A stretch of 16,857 bases of DNA from an uncultured Chitinophagales bacterium (lineage in GTDB: Bacteria; Bacteroidota; Bacteroidia; Chitinophagales; Chitinophagaceae). Where the stretch lies: the NCBI GenBank assembly GCA_946886475.1, contig CAMPIQ010000075.1, forward strand, positions 1 through 16,857, written 5' to 3'. Made by a program: the position numbers and the translations under genes. Each line of letters starts with the position of its first letter. Within the stretch, counting starts at the first letter, position 1. A model generated the notes under the pieces. The model did not search any database. It had not been told where the DNA came from and was given only the letters and a program-made list of their open reading frames with translations. Shown piece after piece: positions 6,946 through 14,439 of this stretch.

Positions 6946-7362
6946 ATGGAAACAATTGCTGCCCGCCCGCCGGTGAAATTTGAATACCCGTCTCTTTCGG
7001 AGAGGGTTCAGTCCACCTTTATAGATTCCATTTTTATCATCACCATGATGTTTGTTTTTTCTTCTGTGCTGGAAAGATTTGATCATGTGCCCGACTGGAT
7101 AAGGATCGCTTTATTTTTTTCTATATGGGGTATATATGAACCCCTGTGCATATCCTCCGGCTGCACTATTGGCAATTATTTAAAAGGTATCAGGGTAAGG
7201 CAATTTGTAAATCCCCGGAAGAAATTAAATATATTCCGTTCCTTCCTCCGCTATTTATTTAAGATCGCTCTTGGATGGGTTTCATTCCTTACTATTCATA
7301 GCAATGATGAAAAACGGGCTATTCATGATTTTGCTTCCGGAAGCATCATGATCAAAAAATAA
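6946..7362 (+). CDS. RDD family membrane protein
   Basis: A 138-residue membrane protein. Three hydrophobic segments are visible: about 25-42, 52-70 and 100-117. The RDD pattern is present: 'LSERVQSTFIDSIFII' carries Arg20 and Asp27, 'SSGCTIGNYLKGIRVR' (70-85) is the typical glycine-containing loop after the second helix, and the end has 'DEKRAIHDFASGSIMI', matching the family's usual His-Asp-hydrophobic-Ala-Gly ending. RDD proteins are small inner-membrane proteins of generally unknown function; some have been linked to ion exchange or osmotic tolerance. The ATG at 6946 was chosen because a promoter-like element lies just upstream. It is separated from the PBP gene by a terminator-like repeat, so is likely transcribed alone. 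Confidence 0.85.
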   Translation: METIAARPPVKFEYPSLSERVQSTFIDSIFIITMMFVFSSVLERFDHVPDWIRIALFFSIWGIYEPLCISSGCTIGNYLKGIRVRQFVNPRKKLNIFRSFLRYLFKIALGWVSFLTIHSNDEKRAIHDFASGSIMIKK

Positions 7363-7374
7363 ATGGGGTTCAGC

Positions 7375-7387
7375 GCCAGGTGCTGGC
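7375..7387. terminator. short hairpin between convergent genes
   Basis: GCCAG-GTG-CTGGC lies in the 74-base gap between the convergent RDD and DUF4846 genes. The right arm can instead pair with TGCCAG at 7422-7427. On the minus strand a T-rich run (TTTATTTTTT) follows about 12 bases later, too far for a textbook terminator. It is offered as a weak bidirectional candidate. Confidence 0.3.
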
Positions 7388-7436
7388 AATACATGCTGCT
7401 TAAGGTTCTTCTTAAATAGAATGCCAGTCAGATCCA

Positions 7437-8255
7437 TCACTCAAACTTACCAAGTCTGTACCTGGTAAAAGTATAGCTGGCTGTTTTGATCGTTCCATGG
7501 TTTAAGGTATGCCATGGTGTGTTTTCTGTTTCCATTACATTGCGTAAAACATAGATAGTTTGTGCAGGCGTATATCCCTCAACCAGTTTGAATACCTTCT
7601 CTCCTGCTTCATTCACTGCTTCATCCGTAATGATGAAACAATGTCCGGGACTTCCTGCATAGATCACCACCGTACCCACTTCAAATCTATTTGTTGGTTT
7701 TAATTCTTTGGCAAGTGAAATGGTACCTGCATAAGTATATATAAGGTCCAGATATTGTCTTAAAGAAGCTTTATCTGCAGGCACCGGTTCTTTATTTATA
7801 AAAGCCACTTCATTGCCTTTTGGAACAGGCCTTTTACCATTGCAGTATGCATCAAATGAATAAAATTGCCCCCCGGTAAAATGAAACCCGATCTCACCTG
7901 GTCTTTTACGGGTAAATAAATATTCCGCCCGCAGCCTTATCAGGGCGTCTGCACATTGCTGCAGGTCTCTTTTGCCAACATCATAAGTCAGGATGGCAAA
8001 GTGCTTGCCCTGATCAGGGATTTTTTGCCCTGTATAATCAAGTACAGGGCCATCAGATACCGGTATATGTTGAAGAAAGGATTGCCAGCTATCCGGTTCA
8101 TATTTTTTTGATGATGGAATAACCTTCTCCTTTTTATGAATTGCGGTACTTGGTTCACCCGGCCCGGGCTGATGTAATATTGCAGTATCCATACAACCCG
8201 TCATCAGGAGCGCAATCAGGACATATCTCATACCTGGTTTATGAATAAGATGCAT
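7437..8255 (-). CDS. DUF4846 domain lipoprotein
   Basis: A 272-residue predicted lipoprotein. The N-terminus MHLIHKPGMRYVLIALLMTG ends in Cys21, giving a lipobox-like 'MTGC', so it should be lipid-anchored in the periplasm or outer membrane. The body carries features of DUF4846: 'YDVGKRDLQQCADALIRLRA', 'FHFTGGQFYSFDAYCNGKRP', 'FEVGTVVIYAGSPGHCFIIT' and a C-terminal 'LVEGYTPAQTIYVLRN'. Function is unknown; the conserved 'PGHC/AxI..D' part recalls cysteine/histidine hydrolase-like folds, but no catalytic claim can be made. The ATG at 8255 is chosen because GGAAAG (8270-8265, minus strand) sits 9 bases upstream, one of the few good ribosome sites in this window; ATG 8231 is an alternative and the open frame continues to 8351. 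Divergent from the acidic-protein gene. Confidence 0.8.
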   Translation of the reverse strand: MHLIHKPGMRYVLIALLMTGCMDTAILHQPGPGEPSTAIHKKEKVIPSSKKYEPDSWQSFLQHIPVSDGPVLDYTGQKIPDQGKHFAILTYDVGKRDLQQCADALIRLRAEYLFTRKRPGEIGFHFTGGQFYSFDAYCNGKRPVPKGNEVAFINKEPVPADKASLRQYLDLIYTYAGTISLAKELKPTNRFEVGTVVIYAGSPGHCFIITDEAVNEAGEKVFKLVEGYTPAQTIYVLRNVMETENTPWHTLNHGTIKTASYTFTRYRLGKFE

Positions 8256-8270
8256 TGATTCAAACTTTCC

Positions 8271-8338
8271 ACAATATTGTTGTGCCCGCCAAAATCTTAA
8301 TCTACCGGAAATTTTTTTCGCGGGTATTTCCCCGGTAG
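8271..8338. repeat. nested inverted repeats in the divergent DUF4846 / acidic-protein intergenic region
   Basis: The 146-base divergent gap holds several dyads. ACAATATTGT (8271-8280) is a perfect 10-base palindrome. CCCGC (8285-8289) pairs with GCGGG (8320-8324). CTACCGGAAAT (8302-8312) pairs with ATTTCCCCGGTAG (8326-8338) apart from two extra C bases. Positioned between two divergent starts, these could be operator sites or a structured 5' leader; no known regulator motif is recognised. Confidence 0.4.
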
Positions 8339-8401
8339 TTGATAAATACACATTTTACGGAGTGCGGCACGACATTTTCATGTGTTTATAAAAAGCTATT
8401 T

Positions 8402-8980
8402 ATGGAAAGAAACAATGATAATGAAGGAAGGAACCAAAATCCTGAAAATGATCCTTCAAAAGCAATGGATAGCAAAAAGGAAGTAGAGAATTCAAATGAT
8501 GAAAAAACAGACCAGGATTTCCCGGGATATCCGCATTACCCCGCCAAAGAAGATATTATGGATGAAAGAACAGGTACCCATCAGGTAGACCTTGATGTAG
8601 AAAATCTTCCCAGCGGCCGGAATGCAACGGGTGTGAGTCAGCGATTTATTTCCGGCAAAGGAAATGAAGATGATGAAAAAAAAAAGATAAGGAACAGGAA
8701 CCGGGAAAAGGATGACGTAGAATTACAAATGGGAAATGAGTCGGATGTTAACGAAGATGACCTGGTGGCCTTAAATGCTACCAATGCTGAAATTGGAACA
8801 CCGCAAAATGTTTCAAACGATGATCTGAACATGGACCTTGATGTTCCCGGAAGTGAACTGGATGATGAAAACGAATTGATTGGGGAAGAGGACGAAGAAA
8901 ACAATTACTATAGCCTGGGAGGTGACAGACATGAATCACAGGAAGAAGATCCCAACTCCGGACCTGTCAGAGAATCATAA
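8402..8980 (+). CDS. acidic, low-complexity hypothetical protein with 'PGYPHYP' and 'ENNYYSLGGD' motifs
   Basis: A 192-residue, strongly acidic, Asn-rich protein with no hydrophobic segment; predicted cytoplasmic and largely disordered. Visible motifs are 'DFPGYPHYPAKEDIM' (39-53), 'HQVDLDVENLPSG' (60-72), a basic island 'KKKIRNRNREK' (93-103), 'LNMDLDVPGSELDDENE' (142-158) and 'EEDEENNYYSLGGDRHE' (162-178). The 'DLDV' phrase occurs twice in similar settings, suggesting two related short linear motifs. I recall similar strings in uncharacterised Chitinophagaceae proteins but know no function. The ATG at 8402 follows no clear ribosome site; upstream in-frame codons to 8339 look non-coding. A run of ten A (8676-8685) lies in codons 92-95. 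The next gene starts one base after this stop. Confidence 0.75.
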   Translation: MERNNDNEGRNQNPENDPSKAMDSKKEVENSNDEKTDQDFPGYPHYPAKEDIMDERTGTHQVDLDVENLPSGRNATGVSQRFISGKGNEDDEKKKIRNRNREKDDVELQMGNESDVNEDDLVALNATNAEIGTPQNVSNDDLNMDLDVPGSELDDENELIGEEDEENNYYSLGGDRHESQEEDPNSGPVRES

Positions 8981-8981
8981 T

Positions 8982-9395
8982 ATGAAAAATTCAATCTTGT
9001 TTATTGCTTTTATCCTGCCCTTTTTATGGGGCTGCGATCCTATGCGCCGCATCAATATGAAAAATAATACAGGTGAAAAAGCGGAGATCACATGGTTTAT
9101 TAAAGAGGACAGCATTGTAAGTAGCCCTTTTTTTATCAGCAGCTCCAGGGAAGTAAATTTTGAAATGCATCCCACTCCTGACCGGAAAAAGATAAAAATG
9201 TCCTTTGGAATGGGAAAATGGACGAAGGCAGCAGTAACCAACCTTGTTGATGATCTTGACTCTGTTGTATTGAAATGGAATGATAACATAGCGGTGCTGA
9301 CCACCCTGGAACAAATGGAGGCATATTTACTGGCAAGAAGAAGGGGCCTGGATAAAAGCAAGATACACATAACACTCAGTAACGACCAACGCTGA
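8982..9395 (+). CDS. small hypothetical lipoprotein
   Basis: A 137-residue protein beginning MKNSILFIAFILPFLWGC; the 'LWGC' lipobox puts the lipidated Cys at 18. The mature part reads as alternating beta strands ('AEITWFIKEDSI', 'FFISSSREVNFEM', 'KKIKMSFGMGKW', 'DSVVLKWNDNIAVLT') and ends with a helix containing 'LARRRGLDKSKIHI'. No family is recognised. The ATG at 8982 is one base after the stop of the acidic-protein gene, so the two are almost certainly co-transcribed and translationally coupled. The open frame extends upstream to 8880 inside that gene, but the signal peptide fixes this start. It is probably anchored in the periplasm or outer membrane. Confidence 0.8.
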   Translation: MKNSILFIAFILPFLWGCDPMRRINMKNNTGEKAEITWFIKEDSIVSSPFFISSSREVNFEMHPTPDRKKIKMSFGMGKWTKAAVTNLVDDLDSVVLKWNDNIAVLTTLEQMEAYLLARRRGLDKSKIHITLSNDQR

Positions 9396-9433
9396 CCATC
9401 ACTACAACCTACATTTTTTATTTAATTTTCCTT

Positions 9434-9441
9434 TAACTTTA
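9434..9441 (+). promoter_or_regulatory. candidate -7 element upstream of the PAS kinase gene
   Basis: TAACTTTA matches TAnnTTTG at 7 of 8 positions and lies 50 bases ahead of the kinase ATG, 25 bases ahead of a 12-codon ORF (ATG 9466, stop 9502-9504) that overlaps the kinase start. No TTTG is seen at the -33 position. Confidence 0.3.
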
Positions 9442-9484
9442 AACGGCCTCGTTTATTGATTTTTTATGTCTGTAACCTTCAGTG

Positions 9485-12400
9485 ATGCGGGTTTTAAAAG
9501 TTGAATTCGTGAGTACAAAAACCTTAACAGCCACCTCCATCAATCAACTTAAACACCTGCCCTCTTATGCCTCATGGTTGCTTCAAAACCATCTGGAAGA
9601 ATTTGTGGATATTCAATTAAAATATTACACTGAATTCAAAGTTCCCCTGCTCAACCTTTTATCACATTTGAATAAAGACCAGTTAAAGGATTTGGGAAGA
9701 CAAACATCTTCAGAGCTTTTAACCTTCCTCTCAAAAAACCAGGCAGCGGAACAGATTGAGTTTTCATCTCACCGATGGATCGTCAATCAGATGCCACAAA
9801 TAGATAAGCACAACGTATCTGCAGATGATATCAGTCTCATTATTTACGCCAGAAAGAAAACATTCCTTCATTTCCTACCGCAATACACAAGTAAAACCGA
9901 TGAGATCCTTGAACTGGTGAATGACCTGGACCTGTTCAGCATGCATTCAGAAATATGCTTAACCAATGTTTATGTTGGAATTTTAAAAGAAGACATTTCA
10001 AAGAATGCATATCTCCTGGAAAAATTAAATCAAACCTTACCTGGTGCACTGTACGTATATGATTTCCAGTCTTCGAAGTATATATATACCAATGATAAAC
10101 TGATGCACATCATTGGATATGATCCGGATCTGTTCAAGGCTGAATTTACATCTCCGGAACAGCTGGTTCATCCTGACGACCTGAATCATTTTAAAGAGAA
10201 TCAGAATGAATTGGAAAAAGCTGCCGACCAGGAGATCATATCCTATAAATACAGGATCAGATCAAGTAACGGAGATTATATCTGGCTGCGAAGTTTCGAA
10301 TCTGTGTTCAAAAGAAATGAAAACGGAAGCGTCAGACAAAAAATCGGGATCGCACTGAATATAAACAGGGAACAGAAAATAGCTGCTGAACTGAGAAAAA
10401 GCGAAGAAAGATTTAAACTGGCGGAAGCCATTACTCATATAGGCAATTATGTATGGGACACAGTAACCAATGAAATTCAATGGTCGGATGAATTATACAG
10501 GATCCATGAACTGGAACCTGGCGGAGGTAAATTGAGTTATGACTTCATTCAGAGTTTTAACCATCCGGATGATGAAGAATCAACAAAAAAAGAACTGGAA
10601 AATGCGTTCAGGGAAAACAGGTCTTTTAATTTTTACTACAGGGTTGTTGTGCCTTCCGGGATGATAAAGAACCTGCACGCCAGAGGAAATCTTGTTTTTG
10701 ACGGGCAGGGAAATATCAAATCAGTTATTGGCACCTGCCAGGACGTTACGGAAAAACTAAATCTTATCCGGGACCTGAGTGAAAAAGAATCAGTTTACAA
10801 ACAGGCAGAAGAACTGGCTAATATGGGTAACTGGACCTGGAATCTGCATACAAATAAAATGAAGTGGACAGATCAGCTATTCAGGATCTATGGCCTGGAA
10901 CCCCAATCGGAAATAATTGATCTTGACCGGTACCTTAATTTTATACACCCCGACGACCGCAATCAGGTAAAAAAAAGAATAGACAATATTATAAATGAGA
11001 ACAAGATCGATTATACTTTCCGCATCATGTCAGCGGATGGTAAAACAAAAATAATAAGGTCGGTTGCACAGGTTCAAAAGAATGAAAATGGCGACCCTGT
11101 TTTGGCTATTGGATCTGAAAGAAACATAACTGAAAAACAAAACCTGATTGACCAGTTACGTAAAAGTGAGAATCTTTATAAACAGGCACAGGCGCTGGCA
11201 CATGTTGGTAACTGGACCTGGGATATAAAGGAAAACATAATTCAATGGTCGGATGAATTATACAGGATTTACGGGCTGGAACCCCAATCGGAAGTATTGA
11301 GCTATGAAAAATATATTTCCATCATCCACCCCGACGACAGAGAAAAGGTTATTCGTCAGGTACAACATTCTTCAGGAACAGGCGACTCCTGGAACTTTAC
11401 ACACAGACTGGTAACAAACAATGGAAAGACCAGGATAGTGTATGCAACCGGGGAAGTGATAAAAGATGAAAATGGCGAACCGGCCATGATGATGGGAACC
11501 GCACAGGACGTAACGGAGCGTCAGTCGCTGGTAGAAAAATTACAGGAAAGCGAAAAACTATACAAGCAGGCACAAAGCCTGGCACATATTGGAAACTGGG
11601 CTTACGACATTAAAAATGATCTGTTCACCTGGTCGGACGAAATGTATAATATCTATGAAATAGATAAGCGTAAAAATCTTAATCTCAAACAATGGCTTGA
11701 ATTCCGCGATCCCGATGAAAGAGAGTCGATACTGAATTACCATAATGAATGCATCCGGAATGGCACCCAGTATGATAAAATAGATAAGATCATAACTGAG
11801 AAGGGAAAGACCAAGATCATACACCGCAAAGGTGAGATCCTGCTGAATGAAAATAAGGAACCGGTAAAAATGATCGGTACCACCCAGGATATATCTGAAG
11901 AATACCGGATACAGCTGGAATTAAAGGAAAACCAGACCTTTATCCGGAAGATAACCGATGCCACGCCTTCTATAATTGCTTCTTACAACATCAACACCGG
12001 GCGGTATGTTTTTATAAGTGAAGGAATAGAAAAATTACTCGGATATGAGCCGGCGGATGTAATGGGAAAGGGTGTAGAATTTTTTGTTTCAATTGTGCAC
12101 CCTGAAGATGTTTCTGCGGTCACGGAAAAGAATAACAAAGCCATTGAAGAAGCCAACAATGATCTTTCTAAAAATGACATGGTGATTGAATTCACCTATA
12201 GGATGAAGCATAAAAATGGCGAATACCGGTGGTTCCATACCTATGGAACTATTTTCGATCGCAACAATGAAGGAAAGGTGGAGCATGTACTCAACATTTC
12301 ACTTGATGTGACAGAACAGGTAGGAGCAACAAAAAAAATAAAAGAGCAGGAACATTTTATCAAACAAATAGCAGACGCATCTCCCACCATACTTTACCTC

Positions 12401-13477
12401 TATGATGTAGAAAAGCAAAGTATTGAATATGTAAACAGGGAGATCTTCTTTGTACTTGGCTACATGCCCGAAGAAATAATTGAGGAAGGCGAAAATATAA
12501 CTGAACTATTATATCATCCCGAAGATTATCACCTGTTACCCGGCAGAAAACAAAGTGGAAAAACATTCCAGCAGGTTGATTCAATGATGCAGTATGAGTG
12601 CAGGATGAAGAACAAAGAAAATGAGTGGAGATGGGTACTGGTAAGAGAAATTGTATTCAATACCGGTAATGATGGAACGATCAAACAGGTATTGGGGGCA
12701 GCACTGGATATCAACAGGAGAAAAGAAATGGAAAAGACCATTCTGCAAAACACATTATTGCTGGAGCAGTCCAATGCCAGCCTTGAAGAATTTGCATACG
12801 TGGCCAGCCATGATCTGAAAGAACCCTTAAGAAAGATCTCAACATTTGGAGACCGTCTGGTAGCATCCCAAAGCAACAACCTGACTCCCGAAGGAAAGAT
12901 TTACATGACCAAGATCGTTGACGCATCACAGCGAATGCAAACTATGATCAATGACCTCCTGTCCATTTCCATGATCACCGGAAACACTTCTTTTGAAAAA
13001 TACAGTTTGCAAAAAATACTGGAAGAAACCTTACAAACGCTCGAATATAAGATTGAACAGTACAACCCCATTATTAACCACGATGAATTACCGGAAGCCA
13101 ATATCATTCCTTCCCAGTTCCGGCAGTTATTTCAGAACCTGTTAAGTAATTCGCTGAAGTTTGTAAACCCGGGCATTCAACCGGTAATCACCATCAGGCA
13201 TAAATATGTTACACCACGGGACATGGTTCACTACCAGCTTTCCCAGTCAGAACGATATCATCTGATTGAGGTATCAGACAATGGAATTGGATTTGAAAAT
13301 GAATTTGCCGGGAAGATCTTTGCCATTTTTCAACGGCTTCACGGGCGGAGCGAATATGAAGGTTCTGGCATAGGCCTGGCCATCTGTAAAAAAATTGTTG
13401 AACACCATGGCGGCATTATTTACGCAACCGGAGAGCCGGGCCAGGGCGCTAATTTCACCATTATACTTCCGGCCTGA
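9485..13477 (+). CDS. large soluble multi-PAS sensor histidine kinase
   Basis: A 1330-residue kinase with no membrane segment, hence predicted cytoplasmic. Residues about 25-175 are an all-helical N-terminal region resembling RsbR-type sensory domains. Seven PAS domains follow, at about 180-298, 310-425, 440-552, 567-680, 695-808, 818-946 and 958-1080. Most have the '(I/V)HPDD' and terminal 'G...D(V/I)(T/N)' signatures. The HisKA domain has 'YVASHDLKEPLRKISTFGDR' with the phospho-accepting His at about 1109. The ATPase domain has the N box 'QNLLSNSLKF' (about 1217-1226), 'DNGIGF' (1265-1270), 'IFAIFQRLHG' and 'GSGIGLAICKKI' (about 1293). There is no receiver domain and no response regulator nearby, so it is an orphan hybrid-less kinase. 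PAS2-PAS5 are one subtype repeated every 127-128 residues. Start uncertain: GTG 9482, ATG 9485 and GTG 9509 are all possible. Ligands and output are unknown. Confidence 0.93.
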   Translation: MRVLKVEFVSTKTLTATSINQLKHLPSYASWLLQNHLEEFVDIQLKYYTEFKVPLLNLLSHLNKDQLKDLGRQTSSELLTFLSKNQAAEQIEFSSHRWIVNQMPQIDKHNVSADDISLIIYARKKTFLHFLPQYTSKTDEILELVNDLDLFSMHSEICLTNVYVGILKEDISKNAYLLEKLNQTLPGALYVYDFQSSKYIYTNDKLMHIIGYDPDLFKAEFTSPEQLVHPDDLNHFKENQNELEKAADQEIISYKYRIRSSNGDYIWLRSFESVFKRNENGSVRQKIGIALNINREQKIAAELRKSEERFKLAEAITHIGNYVWDTVTNEIQWSDELYRIHELEPGGGKLSYDFIQSFNHPDDEESTKKELENAFRENRSFNFYYRVVVPSGMIKNLHARGNLVFDGQGNIKSVIGTCQDVTEKLNLIRDLSEKESVYKQAEELANMGNWTWNLHTNKMKWTDQLFRIYGLEPQSEIIDLDRYLNFIHPDDRNQVKKRIDNIINENKIDYTFRIMSADGKTKIIRSVAQVQKNENGDPVLAIGSERNITEKQNLIDQLRKSENLYKQAQALAHVGNWTWDIKENIIQWSDELYRIYGLEPQSEVLSYEKYISIIHPDDREKVIRQVQHSSGTGDSWNFTHRLVTNNGKTRIVYATGEVIKDENGEPAMMMGTAQDVTERQSLVEKLQESEKLYKQAQSLAHIGNWAYDIKNDLFTWSDEMYNIYEIDKRKNLNLKQWLEFRDPDERESILNYHNECIRNGTQYDKIDKIITEKGKTKIIHRKGEILLNENKEPVKMIGTTQDISEEYRIQLELKENQTFIRKITDATPSIIASYNINTGRYVFISEGIEKLLGYEPADVMGKGVEFFVSIVHPEDVSAVTEKNNKAIEEANNDLSKNDMVIEFTYRMKHKNGEYRWFHTYGTIFDRNNEGKVEHVLNISLDVTEQVGATKKIKEQEHFIKQIADASPTILYLYDVEKQSIEYVNREIFFVLGYMPEEIIEEGENITELLYHPEDYHLLPGRKQSGKTFQQVDSMMQYECRMKNKENEWRWVLVREIVFNTGNDGTIKQVLGAALDINRRKEMEKTILQNTLLLEQSNASLEEFAYVASHDLKEPLRKISTFGDRLVASQSNNLTPEGKIYMTKIVDASQRMQTMINDLLSISMITGNTSFEKYSLQKILEETLQTLEYKIEQYNPIINHDELPEANIIPSQFRQLFQNLLSNSLKFVNPGIQPVITIRHKYVTPRDMVHYQLSQSERYHLIEVSDNGIGFENEFAGKIFAIFQRLHGRSEYEGSGIGLAICKKIVEHHGGIIYATGEPGQGANFTIILPA
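10474..10503 (+). repeat. 30-base direct repeat, copy 1 (PAS2)
   Basis: Identical to 11239-11268, 765 bases (255 codons, two PAS modules) downstream. It encodes the '.IQWSDELYRI' segment of the PAS fold. An unbroken 30-base identity between modules that have otherwise diverged points to recent duplication or gene conversion within the gene. Confidence 0.85.
10826..10912 (+). repeat. short direct repeats shared by PAS3 and PAS4
   Basis: GGTAACTGGACCTGG (10826-10840) recurs at 11207-11221, and CTGGAACCCCAATCGGAA (10895-10912) recurs at 11276-11293. Both are offset by exactly 381 bases, which is one 127-residue PAS module. Confidence 0.8.
11239..11268 (+). repeat. 30-base direct repeat, copy 2 (PAS4)
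   Basis: Second copy of the 30-base identity found at 10474-10503; see that entry. It lies between the two short stretches shared with PAS3, so PAS4 is mosaic-like, sharing different segments with different neighbours. Confidence 0.85.
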
Positions 13478-13524
13478 TCCACTGTTTATCTTTAAAGTGA
13501 AATGTTAACTGGCATTGATTTTTT

Positions 13525-14262
13525 ATGCGATGTACTATGGAGAAGCAGTGGTACATAGGTTGTTCAGGGTTTGCATATAAAGAATGGAAAGATGCATTTT
13601 ATCCGCCAAAGCTTGCCCAAAATAAATGGTTCGATTATTATACCCGGCATTTTAATACGCTTGAGCTGAATACCACCTTCTACAGGTTCCCTACCATAAA
13701 GTCATTGCAAGGCTGGTATGATAAAGCTCCATCGCAATTTACATTTTCAGCCAAGGTTCCCCGTTCCATCACCCATTATAAAAGGTTCAACGAAACAAAC
13801 AGGATGATGCAGGATTTCTATGGATTGCTGAAAGAAGGCCTGAATGAAAAACTTGGCTGCGTTCTCATACAATTACCACCACAATTTTCTTTTGACCTGC
13901 AAAAGCTTGAAAACATACTCTCCCAGATCGATCCATCATGTAACAATGTAATAGAATTCAGGAATGAAAGCTGGTGGAGAAAAGATGTACAGAAGATCCT
14001 TCAGCAACACCATACCAGCTTTTGCGGAGTAAGTTTTCCAAAAATTCAATTTGATGATGCTGTAACCAATACTGAAATTAGCTATTACCGGTTTCATGGT
14101 GTTCCCCACCTATTTTATTCCGAGTACCAGCCATCTTTTATTGAAAAAATAATAACCCGGTTAAAAAATAGCAGGAACGCCAAAACCATTTATTTATATT
14201 TCAACAACACGGCTTCAATGGCAGCAGTTAAAAATGCCAGATATGCCCTGGAAATTATTTGA
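13525..14262 (+). CDS. DUF72 (YecE-type) protein
   Basis: A 245-residue TIM-barrel-type protein of the DUF72 family, close to the usual length. Diagnostic stretches are 'WYIGCSGFAYKEWKDAFYPP' at the N-terminus, 'FNTLELNTTFYRFP', 'FTFSAKVPRSITHYKRF', 'GCVLIQLPPQF', 'VIEFRNESWW' and 'YLYFNNTASMAAVKNA' near the end. The family is widespread, predicted cytosolic and without an agreed biochemical role. Two starts are possible: ATG 13525, which follows the same 14-base string found before the kinase gene, and ATG 13537, which gives the more family-like MEKQWYIGCSG. The gap after the kinase stop is under 50 bases, so read-through from the kinase is possible; a TATCTTTA element (13487-13494) could also serve it alone. 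Confidence 0.9.
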   Translation: MRCTMEKQWYIGCSGFAYKEWKDAFYPPKLAQNKWFDYYTRHFNTLELNTTFYRFPTIKSLQGWYDKAPSQFTFSAKVPRSITHYKRFNETNRMMQDFYGLLKEGLNEKLGCVLIQLPPQFSFDLQKLENILSQIDPSCNNVIEFRNESWWRKDVQKILQQHHTSFCGVSFPKIQFDDAVTNTEISYYRFHGVPHLFYSEYQPSFIEKIITRLKNSRNAKTIYLYFNNTASMAAVKNARYALEII

Positions 14263-14315
14263 ATCTGGTGCTCATAACAACAGGAATGAATTTAACCTTC
14301 GGAACAGGGAATTGT

Positions 14316-14332
14316 AAGGCTGCAAAAGCCTT
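14316..14332 (+). terminator. hairpin downstream of the DUF72 gene
   Basis: AAGGCT-GCAAA-AGCCTT forms a 6-bp stem with a 5-base loop, about 54 bases after the DUF72 stop, within the 177-base gap before the DinB gene. It is followed by a T-poor tail (TCGTCAATTCTTT), so it is a weak terminator candidate only. Confidence 0.35.
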
Positions 14333-14439
14333 TCGTCAATTCTTTAATGCTGGTGTTCATTTGATACGGACAGAGCTGTAAGCAAGCATTTACAGGAATC
14401 ATTGCGATCCGGTAATATATTCGTGTAACAAAATATACC

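Noticed and set aside
7332..7345. 14-base perfect palindrome TGCTTCCGGAAGCA near the end of the RDD gene
   Set aside because: It lies in coding sequence, has no loop or T-run, and a palindrome of this size can arise by chance; no function is indicated.
8256..8351. Longer N-terminus for the DUF4846 protein
   Set aside because: It would place about 30 residues before the signal peptide and cover the divergent regulatory region; a good ribosome site precedes 8255.
8638..8904. Ser/Phe-rich minus-strand open frame opposite the acidic-protein gene
   Set aside because: Complement of Glu/Asp/Lys codons gives Ser/Phe runs; the plus strand has the patterned motifs and the coupled downstream gene.
8880..8981. 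Upstream extension of the small lipoprotein reading frame
   Set aside because: It overlaps the end of the acidic-protein gene; the signal peptide and lipobox begin exactly at the ATG at 8982.
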